DNA of 64,000 bases from assembly GCA_015179025.1 (NCBI GenBank), contig WHUX01000009.1, positions 1 to 64,000 on the forward strand, read 5' to 3'. The stretch's first letter is position 1, and every line of letters starts with the position of its first letter. Below the pieces are notes generated by a model. It did not search any database. It had not been told where the DNA came from and saw only the letters and a list, made by a program, of their open reading frames with translations. This DNA is from Terfezia claveryi (Eukaryota > Ascomycota > Pezizomycetes > Pezizales > Pezizaceae). This document shows positions 33,971 to 46,741 of this stretch, one piece after another. The translations under genes were made by a program, and so were the position numbers.

Positions 33971-35423
33971 TGTACATGAAACTCGTATTTCTCAGGCTTG
34001 AGGTATAGTCCGGCTTGCTCCAGCTTTTCCAACACCTGCCGGACATGAATCTTGTGTTCTGCTAGGGTATCTGAATAGATCAAGATATCGTCGAGGTAAG
34101 CCATGCAGAACACATCCAAGAAGTCTCGTAGGGTATCGTTAATAAAGTGCTAGAAAGAGGCCAGGGTATTGGTTAATCCAAAGGGCATGACATTGTACTC
34201 GAAGTGGCCATAATGAGTTCGGAAGGCCGTTTTCCACTCCTCCCCCTCGGCAATCCTTACCAAGTTGTATGCCCCTCTCAAATCCAGTTTGGTGAACCAT
34301 TTGGCCTTGGAAAGCCTGGCTAATGTCTTCTGGATCAGAGGTAGGGGGTACCTGTTCTTAACCGTTATCTCGTTCAGCCCCCGATAGTCCACACATAGCC
34401 TAAGAGAGCCATCCGATTTCTTGACGAATAGCACTGGGGCGCCCGCTGGAGAAGAGCTATGGCGAATGAAGCTCTTGTTAAGGTTTTCCTCCAAGTACTT
34501 CTTCAAAGCTTCCAGCTCCAACCGGGACATTCCGTAGAGGGGCCAATAGGGGGGGTCTTACCCTCTATCAGCGGAATAGTATGGTCATATGGCCAGTGGG
34601 GTGCGAGCTTTTCTGCGGCCTTCTCCGAGAACAGGTTGATGAATTCGTGGTATTCGTCCGGTACCATAGACTTCCACTCCTCCTTCAACCGTGTCTTATT
34701 AATCTCCAGGTTTACCTCGTGTATGGACAGGGCATGAGCCTTCAGCTTGTGCCTTCTAGTAAGGTAAGCGAAAGCCCCTGCCCCGATAAAGCTAACATTC
34801 AGAGGTTTTTGGGGGCTAGGGGGCACCGGGGGCACAGGGGGAATCAGGGGCACAGGGGGAATCGGGGGTGGCAAGGCACACAGCCCAGTAATGGTGGCCT
34901 TCGGATTCCCGCAGTGCTTTTTGCAATACTGGCTGTTGAACTGCAGGGTATAGGAGCCGAAGCTGACCGATACATCGTGCATTCTAAGCCAGGGGATTCT
35001 GAGGACAATCGGGTATTTGAGCTTGGTCACGAACATTGGGAGGTTTGCTTCGAAGTGATCTCCGACCAGGGCAAGCACGCACCCAATATCGGTGATATCA
35101 CCAGAGGAGATGGGCCGACCATCGATGACATCCAGAACACGGGGGGTTTTGAGCTTTGATGTGGGTATGGAGAATTTACTGACAAAGGCCTGGTCAACGA
35201 ATGCAATTCCTGAAGCTCCGCAATCTATAAGGGCTGACGTGGTGATTGTTCTATCATTGATATTGAGGGAGATAGATACAACAAAATGTTCGCTGAACAA
35301 GTGAAATTCGTCAACAACAGAAGAAGCGGAAGAAACAGAAAATGCAGACAAAGACAGAGATAAATGGCCTGGGACAGGTCCCTTGCTAGTGTCAGTAACT
35401 ATGCAAGGGACAGGGCTTTTCCC
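33971..35423 (-). pseudogene. Protease and N-terminal RT of B3
   Basis: The protease (about 35351-34560) has A-L-I-D-C-G-A-S-G. RT (34530-33971) includes V-D-Y-R-G-L-N, M-P-F-G-L-T-N and Y-L-D-D (about 34100). A frameshift near 34510 separates them and another break lies near 34150. Coding stops at 33971, after E-F-H-V, where the inversion junction cuts it. Confidence 0.88.
35378..35423 (-). promoter_or_regulatory. -1 frameshift signal between gag and pol (B3)
   Basis: GGGAAAA (35423-35417, minus), 5-nt spacer, 9-bp stem GTCCCTTGC/GCAAGGGAC plus TAGT/ACTA past a bulged A. The gag stop TAG is at 35401-35399. Only the bulged base differs from B2, so the stem is preserved. Confidence 0.7.
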
Positions 35424-35987
35424 GACTCGTCGACCTCCTCGATCCTGAGCACTAGGGTGTCGGCCGGGGAAATGGCGTGGACAGCCAGGGAGCGAGCCTT
35501 CCGGAGAGGGCAGGCTGCAATGAAGTGGTCCCCCTTACCACACGCAATGCAGAGGTTGTTCGTTCGTCAGCGGTTTCTTTCTTCCTGTGTCAAGCGGGGT
35601 CTTCCTGAAGACAGGTCCATGGGGGTGGCTCCTCCGGCCACAAACGAGGGTGGGCCGGCTTATTATCGGGGGCAGGGGCCGCTATTTTGGTGGCATGGTG
35701 TTGCTGAGGCTGTTGCTGGGGTTGTGGGAGACGGGGTGCTGGCCTGTACGTGGGGCGGTTGTGGAGCCGGGACATCCACTGTTCTACTCGGGAAGCCTGG
35801 TCAATGAATTCGTCGAGGGTTTTGGCTTCCGGGAGGCTGACCATGGCCTGCTGGATTTCGTCATTTAGCCCTTCCTGGAATTGCTCCAGTTTGGACTGGT
35901 CATTCCATCGGACCTCCGCTGCCAGTCTCGAGAATTCTGCCATATAAGTGGACAGATTGGTGTTTTTCTGCCTGAGGGCCCGGAGGG
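35399..35987 (-). pseudogene. gag C-terminal part of B3
   Basis: Covers the end of the gag core (from A-L-R-A-L-R-Q, about 35985), a Pro/Gln-rich stretch, and a decayed zinc knuckle region (about 35520-35580). It ends in TAG at 35399. The N-terminal part of the same gag lies in the opposite orientation just to the right. Confidence 0.82.
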
Positions 35988-36537
35988 CCCAGAACGAATT
36001 GAATGCCTATCGTCGAGAAATCATTGACATCTTCGAGGCCATGGATGCCATCGGGGCCGAACTCGGCAACAGCCTGGCCGTGGCTGAAAACAGCCTAGCC
36101 GTGGCTGAACAAAAATTGAGATCCGCCAACGAAGAGATCACAGTCCTCCAGACCGATCTCGACCATCTGAACCTTGCCCTGGCCAACAAACGGAATACGG
36201 TCCAAAACCTCAGCCGTGCCCTAGGGAACCTTGCAATACCACTAGCAGCCAGTGGCAACAAGACTGAAAGCATTCCAACACCCCTCAAGTTCAATGGGGA
36301 CCGGGTTCGCCTACGAGCCTGGAAAAATGCTGTCAATCTCAAGCTGAACGGGGATTCTGCCAGATTCCCATCAGAACAACATCGACTGGCATACGTTTTC
36401 GCCTTGCTGGAGGGGAAAGCTTGTGACCAGATCCAGCCGTATGTCCTCGAAACCGGGATCAAGCTTGACGATATCTCGGCCCTTTTTACAATCCTGGATA
36501 GGGCGTTCGGGGACCCCGATGCCGTTGGCACTGCCAG
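35988..36537 (+). pseudogene. gag N-terminal part of B3, inverted within the element
   Basis: Open in the plus strand from about 35990 to 36540: a coiled-coil-like N-terminus (repeated N-S-L-A-V-A-E), then the gag core with A-W-K-N near 36320 and I-L-D-R-A-F-G-D near 36493. It ends at the codons that should precede the minus-strand block starting at 35987. Both flanks (gag C-terminus and LTR) are minus strand, so this 550-bp block has flipped. The first gag codons including the ATG are missing. Confidence 0.85.
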
Positions 36538-36561
36538 TATGGTCCAAAGGATCCAATGTAG

Positions 36562-37114
36562 TGTAACGAGGGCTCTGGGGGACAAGGCGACCAAGGGGTA
36601 TGCCGGGGAAGTGGCAAGGGGCAATCGCACACGTAGGAGCGCTACGTATGTGATCGGGGGAAAGGCTAGGGTAAGACACACATAGGAACGCTACGTGTGT
36701 GACCAGGGGGAGGCTGAGACGGGAGGCAAGGGCAAGAGGCAAGAGAGGCAGAAGGTAAGGGACGTGAGACACGCGGAAGCAGTTGCCGCGTTTGTCAAGG
36801 GAGGCAGCTGGGCTGCAGAGACAAGGCGAGACAAGGCAAGGAGGTGCACAAGAGAGATGCACCAATGTGGAGAGAAGCAAGGCCCTGTATTGGATATACA
36901 AGACATTGGATGGGGATCCAACGAGAGGGCAGAGAGAGCAAGCTATATATATACAGGATTCCTTCCTGGCTGGCCAAGGCCACCGGAAGGAATAAGGTTC
37001 CCGAGACCCCTTATCTCGGGAACAGAGATAACAACGATATCAATCAACAATAACGAGAGTCAGACAGAATCCCGTCTGACTCTCAAACTCGGCTAGGAAA
37101 GGACGGTTGTGACA
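36562..37114 (-). repeat. Family B LTR (5' LTR of the split B element)
   Basis: 553 bp, TGTCACAACC to CGTTACA on the minus strand. It has the same length and the same doubled CACACGTAGCG-type motif as the LTR at 10330-10882. The LTR 9-mer is ATCCAATGT (36911-36903), matched by ACATTGGAT in the adjacent primer-binding region (36559-36551). Confidence 0.92.
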
Positions 37115-37329
37115 ATTGCTACTAATAACAATGGATAGGGCTTGAAGACCAGTCCTCATGTATGACAGGCAAAACATAGCTGCGTACGTCTCATTGCACC
37201 CCTGGGACAATATGGCATAAGAAATACAGGTAAAACAAAAACGTAAAGATAATTCAAAAAACCTAATGCCTATAAATAGGAAAAAAAGAAAAATCCTCAC
37301 AAGATAACATCAGGGTCCCGAGGCTTACG

Positions 37330-40300
37330 AGGATTATCCAGATGGAATTTTCAAATTAAATCGGCTGCTCTATCCTTCAGGTTCTCATATGGTTCCCATG
37401 TGTCGTCATCAGGACCGTAACCCTTCCAAGAGACTAAATACATAACCCATCCCTTCCTGAGCTCACTCGTCCTAACCTTTTCCACCTGGTATTCCGATTC
37501 TTCGAGGTTGACTGGAGGGGGTGTTGGTGAGCATCTGCCGGCAATCGTATTAAGGTGGTAGGGTTCCAACAAACTAATATGAAAAACTGGGTGAGTTTTG
37601 CCTGTACTTGGGGAAGCTCTAACTCATAGGCATAAGTGCCAATAAGCCGTTTAATTCTAAACTTCCCTCGTAACTTGTAGTCAAGCTTCTTAGTCGGACG
37701 CCTTGTTTTGATGTTCTTTGCGTTGACCATAACCCAATCTCCCACTTTGAATGTTGGTTCCTTCTCTGCTACCTTAAGATTGTAGTATTTGGATATCCGG
37801 TCCTGCGCTGCCTTCATGTTTTCTCTCATAGCCTCTCTTATTGCATCCAAGGTTTCAACTGTCTTGACTGCCTCAGGTTTGTTCGATTCAGTTGAGGATT
37901 CGGTTGGGTTCTGGAAATTATTTTCTGGGTGTTGAGCATATATGGCGAAGAATGGTGTGAGTTTAGTACTAGAGTGGACAGTATTATTATAACAGAACTT
38001 GGCAAATGGTAATAACTCGACCCAGTCATCCTGATCCCAACAGCAATACATCCGTAGATAATGCTCAAGGGTCTGGTTGACTCGTTCGGTTTGACCATCA
38101 GTCTGGGGGTGATATGCCGAGGACTTATCCAACTCAACTCCTAATAACCACATTACCTCCATCCAAAACGAACTTGTAAACACCGAATCCCGATCCAAAA
38201 CAACCCTCTTTGGTAATCTATGCAGCCTCCAAACCTCCTTGACAAATATCCCAGCCAACTCTTTTGCCTTCCGGTTTTTTAAGGGAATGAAATGTGATAT
38301 CTTAGTAAACCTATCAACAATAATCCAGATCTGATTATACCCTTTAGCTGGTGGTAAATCAGTGATGAAATCCATCGAAATATGTTCCCACAGCCTGTAG
38401 GGGATTGGAAGAGGTACGAGCTTGCCATATTTCTTGTGTCTTACAGTCTTGTTTCTTTGGCAAGCATCATATATACGAACGTAGTTTCGTACCCAGTCTT
38501 CCATATTAGGCCAATAGTAATTTCGTTTCATAAGCTTGAGGGTTTTGTCATGTCCGAAATGACCTGCAACTTTAGCATCGTGACACTGGAAAGCCACTTT
38601 CAACTTAAGGGAGTTGTTGTCAGGTATATATAGGCGACGTTCATAGGTTACCATGTCATCTTCTAAACTGTAATGATCGAGTCCAGGGTACTCCTTACTA
38701 AACTTCAACGCATTCCGAATCCCTAACCACTTGTCATCCTTGAGGCCAACCTCTAAGATCTCTTTTGACCAACTTGATTCTTCTGTTTATGAGGCCTTTA
38801 CTGCCATAATACGGCGCATTACTAGACTCTTCTCACTTGTTCCTAGTTGGAATTGACCAGGCTTGAACATCCGAATCGTATGGTCCTGCTTCTCTCCCTC
38901 TCCTTCGAAATCAGGATCAACCTGACGAGAAAGCGCATCTGCTTTACCATTTTTATCACCTGGGCGGTAGATGATTCTAAAATTAAACTGGCTTAGTATT
39001 TCTGCCCATTTGGCCTGCCTTTGATTGAGTATCTTAGTGGAATTAAAGTACTCAAGGTTCTTGTGATCCGTATACACAATTATCTCCTCCGGGACACCCA
39101 TGAGAAAATGTCTCTATTCCTGAAAACAATTGACAATTACGATCATCTCTTTGTCATGGACATTGTAATTAAGTTCTGCTGGGATACAGCGTTTCGAATA
39201 GTATGCTACTTGGTGCCAATGACCATCTAGTTCTTTTTGGGATAGAATACCAGCTTTTGCTAGATCAGACGCATCTGTCTCAATCATTTTTGGTCGTTCT
39301 GGGTGATAATGGTATAGTATCGGAGGGGTGGTGAACCTATATTTCAACTCATCAAAGGCCTGTTGACACTGCTGTATCCAGTTCTAAGGAACTCCATTGT
39401 GCGTTAGTGTCTGAATCAGCAAAGCCAAACTACTAAAGCCTTGAATAAACCGGCGATAGAAATTAGCAAATCCAATAAACCTCTGCACTTCTTTGATGTT
39501 CCGAGGAGCCTGCCAGGCGAGGATGTCCTCGACTTTCTTCTGCCCTATTTGTATCCCCTTTGTACCTACTTTAAATCCCACGAATTCGACTTCTGGGACA
39601 TGGAAAATACACTTGTCTATGTTGACACAAAGGTTATTCTCCGTTAGTTTCTGCAGCACCCAACGGACGAGCTAGACATGTTCTTTTTCTGTTTGGGTAT
39701 AAATGAGGATATCATTAATATATACAACTATTCCTCAGTCAATTCGTTCCGATAGAATATTGTTAACATGTCGCTGGAAAACCGATGGTGCATTAGTCAG
39801 CCCAAAAGGCATAACTGTATATTCGTATAGGCCATATCTTGTTTTGAACGCTGTTTTCCACTCGTCTCCAGCTGCTATTCTGAGTAGATTAAACCCGAGT
39901 TTGAGATCGAGTTTGGAGTAAACCTGTGAAGTACCAACTTGTTCCATTAGGGTAGTCATAAGTGGTAGGGGATACTTGTCTTTTTTGGTTATGGCATTGA
40001 GCCCTCTATAGTCTACAACTATTCTGAGCTTGCCATTTGGCTGTTTGGCGAAGAATATAGGAGCGCCAGCACTGCTTTTGCTCGGTCTTATCTTGCCGGT
40101 TCAGAGCATCTCATCTAGGTATTCTTTGAGAAGCTCCAGTTCATCAGGGGAGAGGGGGTATAGTTTTCCTGACGGGGGACTCTTTCCTTCTTCTAACTCA
40201 ATAGTCATGTCTTGTGGACCGTGCGTGGGAAGGGCAGATTGCAACTCCTTTCCAAAGATTTTTACAAAATCCCTGTACTGTATTGGCAATCGATCAGCAA

Positions 40301-41227
40301 GTTCATGGATATTTTCAGTCGCTGTTATTTTCATAACCTTGCGAATGTCTCCATTAGCGAACTTCTGATAATCCCATTCCCCTATTTCAATTAATCTGAC
40401 ATATTGAGTCTCTGCAAGTACTTCGTCAAAGTCAGCGAAATCAATAACCTCCTCGATTTCCAACGCTCTTTTTAGCTCGAGTCCATAAGGAGTGGTTACC
40501 CGTAGCTTATCACAATTAGCTTTAATCCAATCCATCCCCAAAATAAGTAGAAGACCTGGTTCGAGGCAGGCAACCTCAGTTACCAGGTCAAGAGTTTTGT
40601 TTCATCCTGATCTTGCATCTGGGACCTCTATCTGCAGGTTCTGAACCTGCACTGTGCCAGACCTCTTGAGAATCGAGCCGTCGGCGCTCTCTAATCTCAA
40701 TCTTTTCTCCCTCTTAACCCAAGGCAGCATCATCTGTTCAACGAAAGAAGAATCAAAAATCGTGGCTTCTGCGCCAGTATCAACTAAAGCATTAATGGAA
40801 ATTTCGCGTTTATTTCCTCCGTACATCCAAGATAACTCAACAGAGATAAGAAATTTCAGTCCTTCACGCTTCAATACCTTCGTACTCGATTTTCCTGCCA
40901 AAGAGAGATCCTTAATTCCATCCAATGAAATATCCGGCACCGCCACCTTTCGTGGTCTTTTTTCGAGTGCGCTAATATAAGGAGCCACCTCATCATCAGC
41001 TTTTCTTTTTGTCCCTTTTTTTGCGTTTTTATTTGATAAAGAAAGAGAAGAAATAGCAGAAAAAGACAAATTGCAAGAAACAGAACAAATCAAAAAAGGT
41101 CAATATCCATAGGTTCCCCTTCATGTTCCTCCTTCCAACTGCTAACAGAGATGCCATTCCTTATAACACAAATAGAAAACCAATTCTGTGAGACTATCCA
41201 ACCCGACATACTAGATAGCTCGTATCC
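37330..41227 (-). pseudogene. pol of A6: protease, RT, RNase H, integrase, chromodomain
   Basis: The protease A-L-V-D-T-G-A is near 40790. RT (about 40300-39700) has lost a key residue: the catalytic motif reads Y-I-N-D at 39722-39711, GAT to AAT at the first Asp. RNase H (about 39350-38940) keeps Y-T-D-H-K-N-L. Integrase is in a 424-codon open stretch (38708-37434) with finger, D-D-E pattern and D-G-Q-T-E-R. The chromodomain (about 37530-37340) has Y-L-V-S-W-K-G-Y-G, then W-E-P. Stops and frameshifts near 40610, 39740, 39380, 39110, 38790 and 37600 break it. Confidence 0.9.
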
Positions 41228-41230
41228 CTA
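41175..41230 (-). promoter_or_regulatory. gag/pol boundary UAG of A6
   Basis: Minus-strand TGT-TAG-GGA, identical to A1 and A4 at the stop. Its persistence in three separately decayed copies argues that the stop was in the active element. Confidence 0.5.
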
Positions 41231-43328
41231 ACAGTCTGAATTTTCTCCATAATCTAACTCATCCTCACTAACAATATGCCCGAACTGAACCTCAAGTGGC
41301 GCTACTACAGCCGCTCCTGCAGACACTGTCACTACTTTCTTAGCTTCTTCCTTTCCCTTTCCCTTTCCCTTTGCCTTTGTCTCATACGTAACCTTCCAAC
41401 CGATTGAGCAGTCACCCATCATGTGAGTTTTGTCTCCACACTTGATGCATTGTCCATCCTTCTTCCGAGCCTGTTTCATAGCATAGGTAACGCTATCTTG
41501 GCCAGGCTCTTTGGCTTTCTTGGAAGGAGTATCTGACTTGGATTTAGCTTTAGCATCAGGCTTGGTTTTTGCCTTTTACTTCGGCTTGGTAATTCAGTCT
41601 TTCAGGTTTTCGGACTTTTTCTCGGTAGTCTTGGGAGTATTGGGAACCTCCTTTTTCGCACCAGCAGCCTGTTCTTTTTGACGGAACTGGCTCTGTGCAT
41701 GTGCCTCCCTAACCTTCTCATACTCAACCTGAGACTCGGCATTAGCAATTGCCTGAAAGCACATTTCTATACTTGCTGGCACTTTATCGAGAATGTCTTT
41801 GTCAGTACTGACTCGGACCATATGGGCCCGAGTCTCAGGCTGAATAGCACTAATCAGGTGCTCCCAGGGCTGTTCCCGTAGTAGTTCCACTACCAACTGA
41901 TGAACCCTGACACGAGCGATAAAATCTTTCATCAACTCACCTTTCTTCTGGAATTCCTTTTGGAGGGAGACCTTTGCATCCTGCTTCTCATGCTGGTTCT
42001 GGTGTGCGTTTATGAACTCATGTTTAAAGACATTAAACGTGTCCCATTCAACCCATCTGGAGTTGGCATCTGGTGTTCGCTTGTGTTGGTTTGCATAATA
42101 CCAGGTACTCATACCTCCTGTGAGTAGATCCACTACAAACATGATTTTTTCGCTATGAGTAGAATAGGTTAGCGGCATGCGTTCAAAGGTGTGATCTACC
42201 TTCATTAGGAATTCCTTCAGCTTGCTTGAAGTTCTATTGAACTTCGGAGGTAAGGGGAGGTTTGGGGTTCTTTCTTGTCAGAAAGGACCCAGGTTTTCTG
42301 GACTGGAGGTGGTGGAGGTGGAGGTGGAGGTGGTGGAGGTGGTACTGGACCTGTCCGAGTACCACGGATAATGAAATCTTCGATATCATCATCAATTGAT
42401 CGAGTTCATTTTTGTGGGCATTGTTGGCCAAGTGGCTGCTCTTGTAGGTCCTTGAGCTTTCGTTTGTGAGTTTGAATCCAGCGAGACAGTTCTTCTACCG
42501 ATTCCTTATTAGTCTCACAACTGCGAATATGATCATCCTATTCTTGTTTAATCGCTTTCTGTTCCCAATCATTCAGCTTGCCAACATCTGCCTTGATACC
42601 ATCGAACTCCACCTTGGCTGCATCAATTATCACCTCCGTGTCCTCCTTGAGCTTTTTTGTTAGCTCTTGCCATTGGATTTCTAAAGTTTCCTTAATGGAA
42701 ACTGTTAGCCTCTTAACTGCGTCTTCTTGCCCATCAGTTTGTCCTTTTAAGGCAGCTACTTCTTCAGTTACTTGCTGTCACAGTAACTTTAGATCATCAT
42801 AAGTAGCTTTCGCACCATTGAATACGATTGTGTGAGCTTCTTGGGCTTGTTTTAGAAAACTAGCCTGAGCATTTAAACCTTCTGTAAGGTTTATAATTTC
42901 GGCTCGTTGCCGTTCGAATTCTGTGGCTCCATCATGAACTATTCTAACCAATAATTCGTCATATTCTTGTTGGCTTAGTCCTGTTCTAGGGGGTCGAATT
43001 GGTCGTAGTGGGGGTTGTGCAGGATGGCGTTGGGAAGAGGCATTGCTGTTTGTTTGTCGAGGTGGTCTTCGGGAGGGTAGGCCAAATCAATAGATTAATC
43101 CAGGCGGGAATGATTGTAGTTCATCTGGACTATATATGAGATGTCTGGATGATTCTATCCCACGAGATAGGATATCCTCCATTGGGATATCAATGAGATC
43201 ATCTTCCGTATCAGTATCCGACTGTGGAAGATTGTGAGGTCTTTGTGTGATGGCACAGGGTGTGACATCTGGGAATGTTAGGGGTTGGTAGGGCTGGCAG
43301 GCCCTCTTGGTATCTGTGAACTAGACAT
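41228..43328 (-). pseudogene. gag of A6
   Basis: The ATG is at 43328, in the same context as 12450. It has a leader, coiled-coil-like segment, proline run (about 42345-42295), gag core in a 203-codon open block (42205-41594), lysine-rich part and zinc knuckle (about 41455-41410, C-I-K-C, H, C). TAG/TGA codons replace Gln/Trp at a few points, and a frameshift lies near 42240. At about 700 residues it is longer than family B gag because of the N-terminal coiled-coil extension. Confidence 0.87.
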
Positions 43329-43368
43329 GATTTGAGAGTATAATAGCAAATGATAACGAGAATCACTG

Positions 43369-43377
43369 CTACAAAGT
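43369..43377 (-). promoter_or_regulatory. Primer-binding region of A6
   Basis: Minus-strand ACTTTGTAG, 2 nt inside the 5' LTR, complementary to CTACAAAGT in the LTR, as in the 12404-12412 copy. Confidence 0.5.
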
Positions 43378-43379
43378 AA

Positions 43380-44836
43380 TGTTACAGGGGCCCTATTAAC
43401 TGATAGCGCTCTTGCAACTATAAGGACGGCCGTAATTTCCTACTGCAACGATATCTATTCCACAACACAGAATATCAATCCTATAGCAGTGAAGTTTAGT
43501 CCAACAGTAGTTCCTCACGACGGATCTTATTTCGCAACACAAAATAAATCCTATATCGCTTAAACGTAAAGTTAACTTAAGACTTAGAACTTTGTAGGCT
43601 TCGTGTACTCAAGGTGCTCTTGCTTTCGAATACTCGCTGGTGGTAGAATGAATTCAACCGGAACTACTTGCACTATTTATATCCCCGGTGTTCGTAGATA
43701 TTCTTATGATAAAAATATTTTATAAAACGCGGGCCTACCTGTCACCTTGGAATTTCTTCCTAAGTATTATGCCATCCACACCTTTATTAATGCAGTTGCT
43801 ATCTGCACTCGTTGTCATAGGTTACTAACCCGAATGTAGAGAATATTCCTATGTCTGCATGTTATACATACTTCGCTTATAGCTCGCTTATCCCATTAAA
43901 GAATTCTTATCCTAGACAACTAAATTTAATTCCAGATACGTTACCAATTCCCGATACTATCGAATTACCATCCGACAATATCCGAAGGCATCTAATTATG
44001 TTTCCGGCAATATTCACTTAATAGTGTCTAGTATCCATTGAAAATAATTTTCAACTGCACATAACTCTATGAATAGAGAACCGTGGGTCACAAGTAGATC
44101 ACCATTGGAAAGGTATCAACGCATAGAAGATTATAGAATCTTAGTTTATCACTATACCCAAATTATTCATGGAGTTATTACCAATAATAAGTAAACCTTC
44201 TCGTGGACCTATATGACCATATTAAAAGTCTTATATCTCCATGAGTTTAACTCCGATCATAAAAGGATTGCAGAAATGGAATCAGGACGAAGAGTAGGCC
44301 TAGATAGAACCTTGAAACATTAAATTGGAGAACTTTATGTTTTGGCCCTACCTTTGGCCTCTGTCCTGGGCGCACTCCCTTATAGTGTCACCGGACGCAC
44401 TTTGGTCTAAAGTGCGCCCTTGGTCCTTCATTTTTTTAGTTATTTTTACCGAATTATTTTCCTGCAGTTCAGGGTAATAATTCAATATTCAGGGTAACGC
44501 CAAGACTTCAGGGTAACAGCTAATATAGCTAGCATATATATGCATATAGTTAGCATATTAATCTGAGTATAACTATTGAACCGTTAATCGATTCTTATGA
44601 AACTTAAACCGTAGCTCCCTCAAGGGTCTATGGACGTTCCATAAGGGTCTAACTATCTAGGATGATTATAAACTACTCCGAGGTTCATACCCGTTTCATA
44701 TATTTAACTCTTATAGATAAGTATTAGAAACATTTGCACCACACTGCTAAGAGTGTACCTAGAGTTCATATAGATTCTAGGGTCATTCTATAAGGGCCCA
44801 AGTACCTTTGGTAGAGCTGGATGTCACCCCGTGACA
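43380..44836 (-). repeat. Family A 5' LTR of A6
   Basis: 1457 bp, TGTCACGGGG to CTGTAACA on the minus strand. It is joined at 44837 to transposase coding sequence. Confidence 0.92.
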
Positions 44837-46385
44837 ATATATACCTAAGTGTCCTGAAAAATTTAATGGAGTGGATACAGGGATTCTTGGGAAAACACAA
44901 AAGGCTTGCAGTTTTCGATGAAATATGGAGTACATTGCCGCCATACCTAGGGTTCACTCCACCACGGAAGCAGTATCGCCAAATCACAATGTGGAGCGGT
45001 ACGGAAATGTGAGTGTGGGATGGGTCATTCTTAGTTATTTTATAGCCGCCATGCGTCGTGAGACGAACACTAGCCGACTGGGGCTACTTGCTCAGGCTGA
45101 TGTGAAAATTGCTATCCGGGCCATTCGTATGCTGTCGGACTTCTATTTAATTGCCCAATATCGAAGTTATACGGGGGAGACAATCCAATATATAACTAAG
45201 TACCTATTCCAATTCTACAAGTATCGTCATATATTTGGGGAATTTTGTGCAAGTAAGGCTGACCAGATCAAGGCGAAAGGGGCTTCTAAGGATATGGCAG
45301 TGACTCAGGCTCATCAGGCAACAATTTCGAGTTACTTTCCGGCAACGGCCACACAGAAGGCAAACCAAGCAACTGCAAATCGTCAGGAACGAGAACACCT
45401 GGTGACCGACATGCTAGATCAGTCTACATTCAACTATCTGAAGCTACACCTTCTGACCTATTACGCGGAACAGGTCATTCAATTTGGAACCCTCCCACAG
45501 TATTCAACAGAGATTACCGAGGCCCTCTACAAGCCACTGAAGGATACTTATAAACGTTTGAATAGAGTTGACGCAATAATGCAAATTCTTGACACACATA
45601 CAAGAGACCATGTGTTTAAGATGCTAGAGTTGAATTTATGTGCGTAGGATAAGGAGGTGACGTTCAATGTGGAGATCAAGGCTCTAGTTACGACAATGAG
45701 AAAGGATGCAGAAGATACGACTACAAATAAAGATCATCTGAGAATGACTGGGCAACTGCAGGCTCGGAATGCAATAGCAGAACCCCTCTCAGTGCTTGCA
45801 CAGGTTCTCCGAATCCCGAACCTAATTGGCAAGTTTTGGGATTACTTACGCGTGAATGGTTATTTGGAGGTTGCTACAGGAGATACGGAGAGGATCGAGG
45901 AGTACCGAGAGCAGTATGTCAGTAGTCTTAGAGTAGCAGTGCCGCAATTTCAAGGCGATGGTTTAGAAATTCACAATCTTCGCTGGACAGGAGATAGGGA
46001 CTTTAGAAAGCATGGAAATTTAAGGGCAGATTGGATTTGGGTAAGAAGGAGGCCTCGGTCACAAGAGTGCAGTGGGAAACTCGATGGTCGTACTGTAGCT
46101 AGGCTGGAAGGACTTTTCAGGATCTGGAATGGGATGGGAATGAATGGGATGGGGACAATACATGTGGTGGCATACATGAGGTTTCTGAAAGTGAAGGGTT
46201 CTAGTAGACTGCATGGTGACGAGAGGATGATAAGGATGGAAAAACGGGAGGACGAAGAGGCACTGAATGTTATCAAGGTTTCGGACATAGAGGGGATAGC
46301 ACATATGATACCAGTGAAGATGGGGAGGGTCTGGTTGGTTAATAACAGGATTGATTTTAATACGTGGAACGAGTTGTATGATTAG
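44837..46385 (+). pseudogene. Plavaka-type DNA transposase, 5' truncated
   Basis: The open sequence from the LTR edge to 46385 reads like the C-terminal half of fungal Plavaka transposases: a W-I-Q-G-F-L segment, P-P-R-K-Q-Y-R-Q (about 44962-44985), a helical L-S-D-F-Y segment, the Y-S-T-E-I-T-E-A-L-Y-K-P block (about 45500-45535) and a C-terminal W-L-V-N-N-R-I-D near 46332. A frameshift lies near 45000 and a TAG at 45645-45647 splits two otherwise continuous in-frame blocks. The A6 LTR removed the N-terminal half. Family assignment is from recalled sequence pattern. Confidence 0.65.
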
Positions 46386-46741
46386 ATAGGTTAGGATATT
46401 ATTGAATAGAATAATGGAACAGCTTATGCGGAGTGTTTGAAAACATAATGCGATTGTGAGATGATCAATAGATAGGGAGGTGAAGGGAGTGGTAAAGCTC
46501 GGGGAGAGACATTGAGAGGCTTTGGGTAGGACAGGATGAGTACATAGTGATGAGTTCTAGGAAATGGAATAGAAGGGTACCTTGAGGAGGCGCGGAGGGA
46601 AAAGCGGGAGCTGTGGGATGGTGAGTGTCTGGCAAAGTACAAAGACGATGGACAGTTGAGGCTAGGCACCAAGACGGATGGTGAGAGGCAGTGCATAGTG
46701 GCGACACTTGCTATGGTATAGGCATTATAGTGACAGATGCT
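46386..46741. other. Unassigned spacer
   Basis: A/G-rich on the plus strand with no recognised gene. Probably decayed 3' flank of the transposase. Confidence 0.35.

Larger units (their letters stand above)
33971..37114 (-). mobile_element. Family B element, 5' half (B3)
   Basis: On the minus strand it holds a 553-bp LTR, primer-binding region, gag (partly inverted), frameshift site, protease and the first part of RT. It stops in RT a few codons before the point where B1 starts at 7831. It is inserted in A6 with target duplication ATTGC (37115-37119). Confidence 0.92.
37115..44836 (-). mobile_element. Family A chromodomain Gypsy element (A6), interrupted at its 3' end by B3
   Basis: The nearest to complete family A copy here. 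On the minus strand it has the 5' LTR, leader, gag, UAG, pol, and a 3' tail that stops at the B3 insertion (target duplication ATTGC). Its last 67 or so bp and 3' LTR are at 10883-12401, beyond the inversion. The 5' LTR is inserted into a Plavaka-type transposase gene. Confidence 0.93.
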
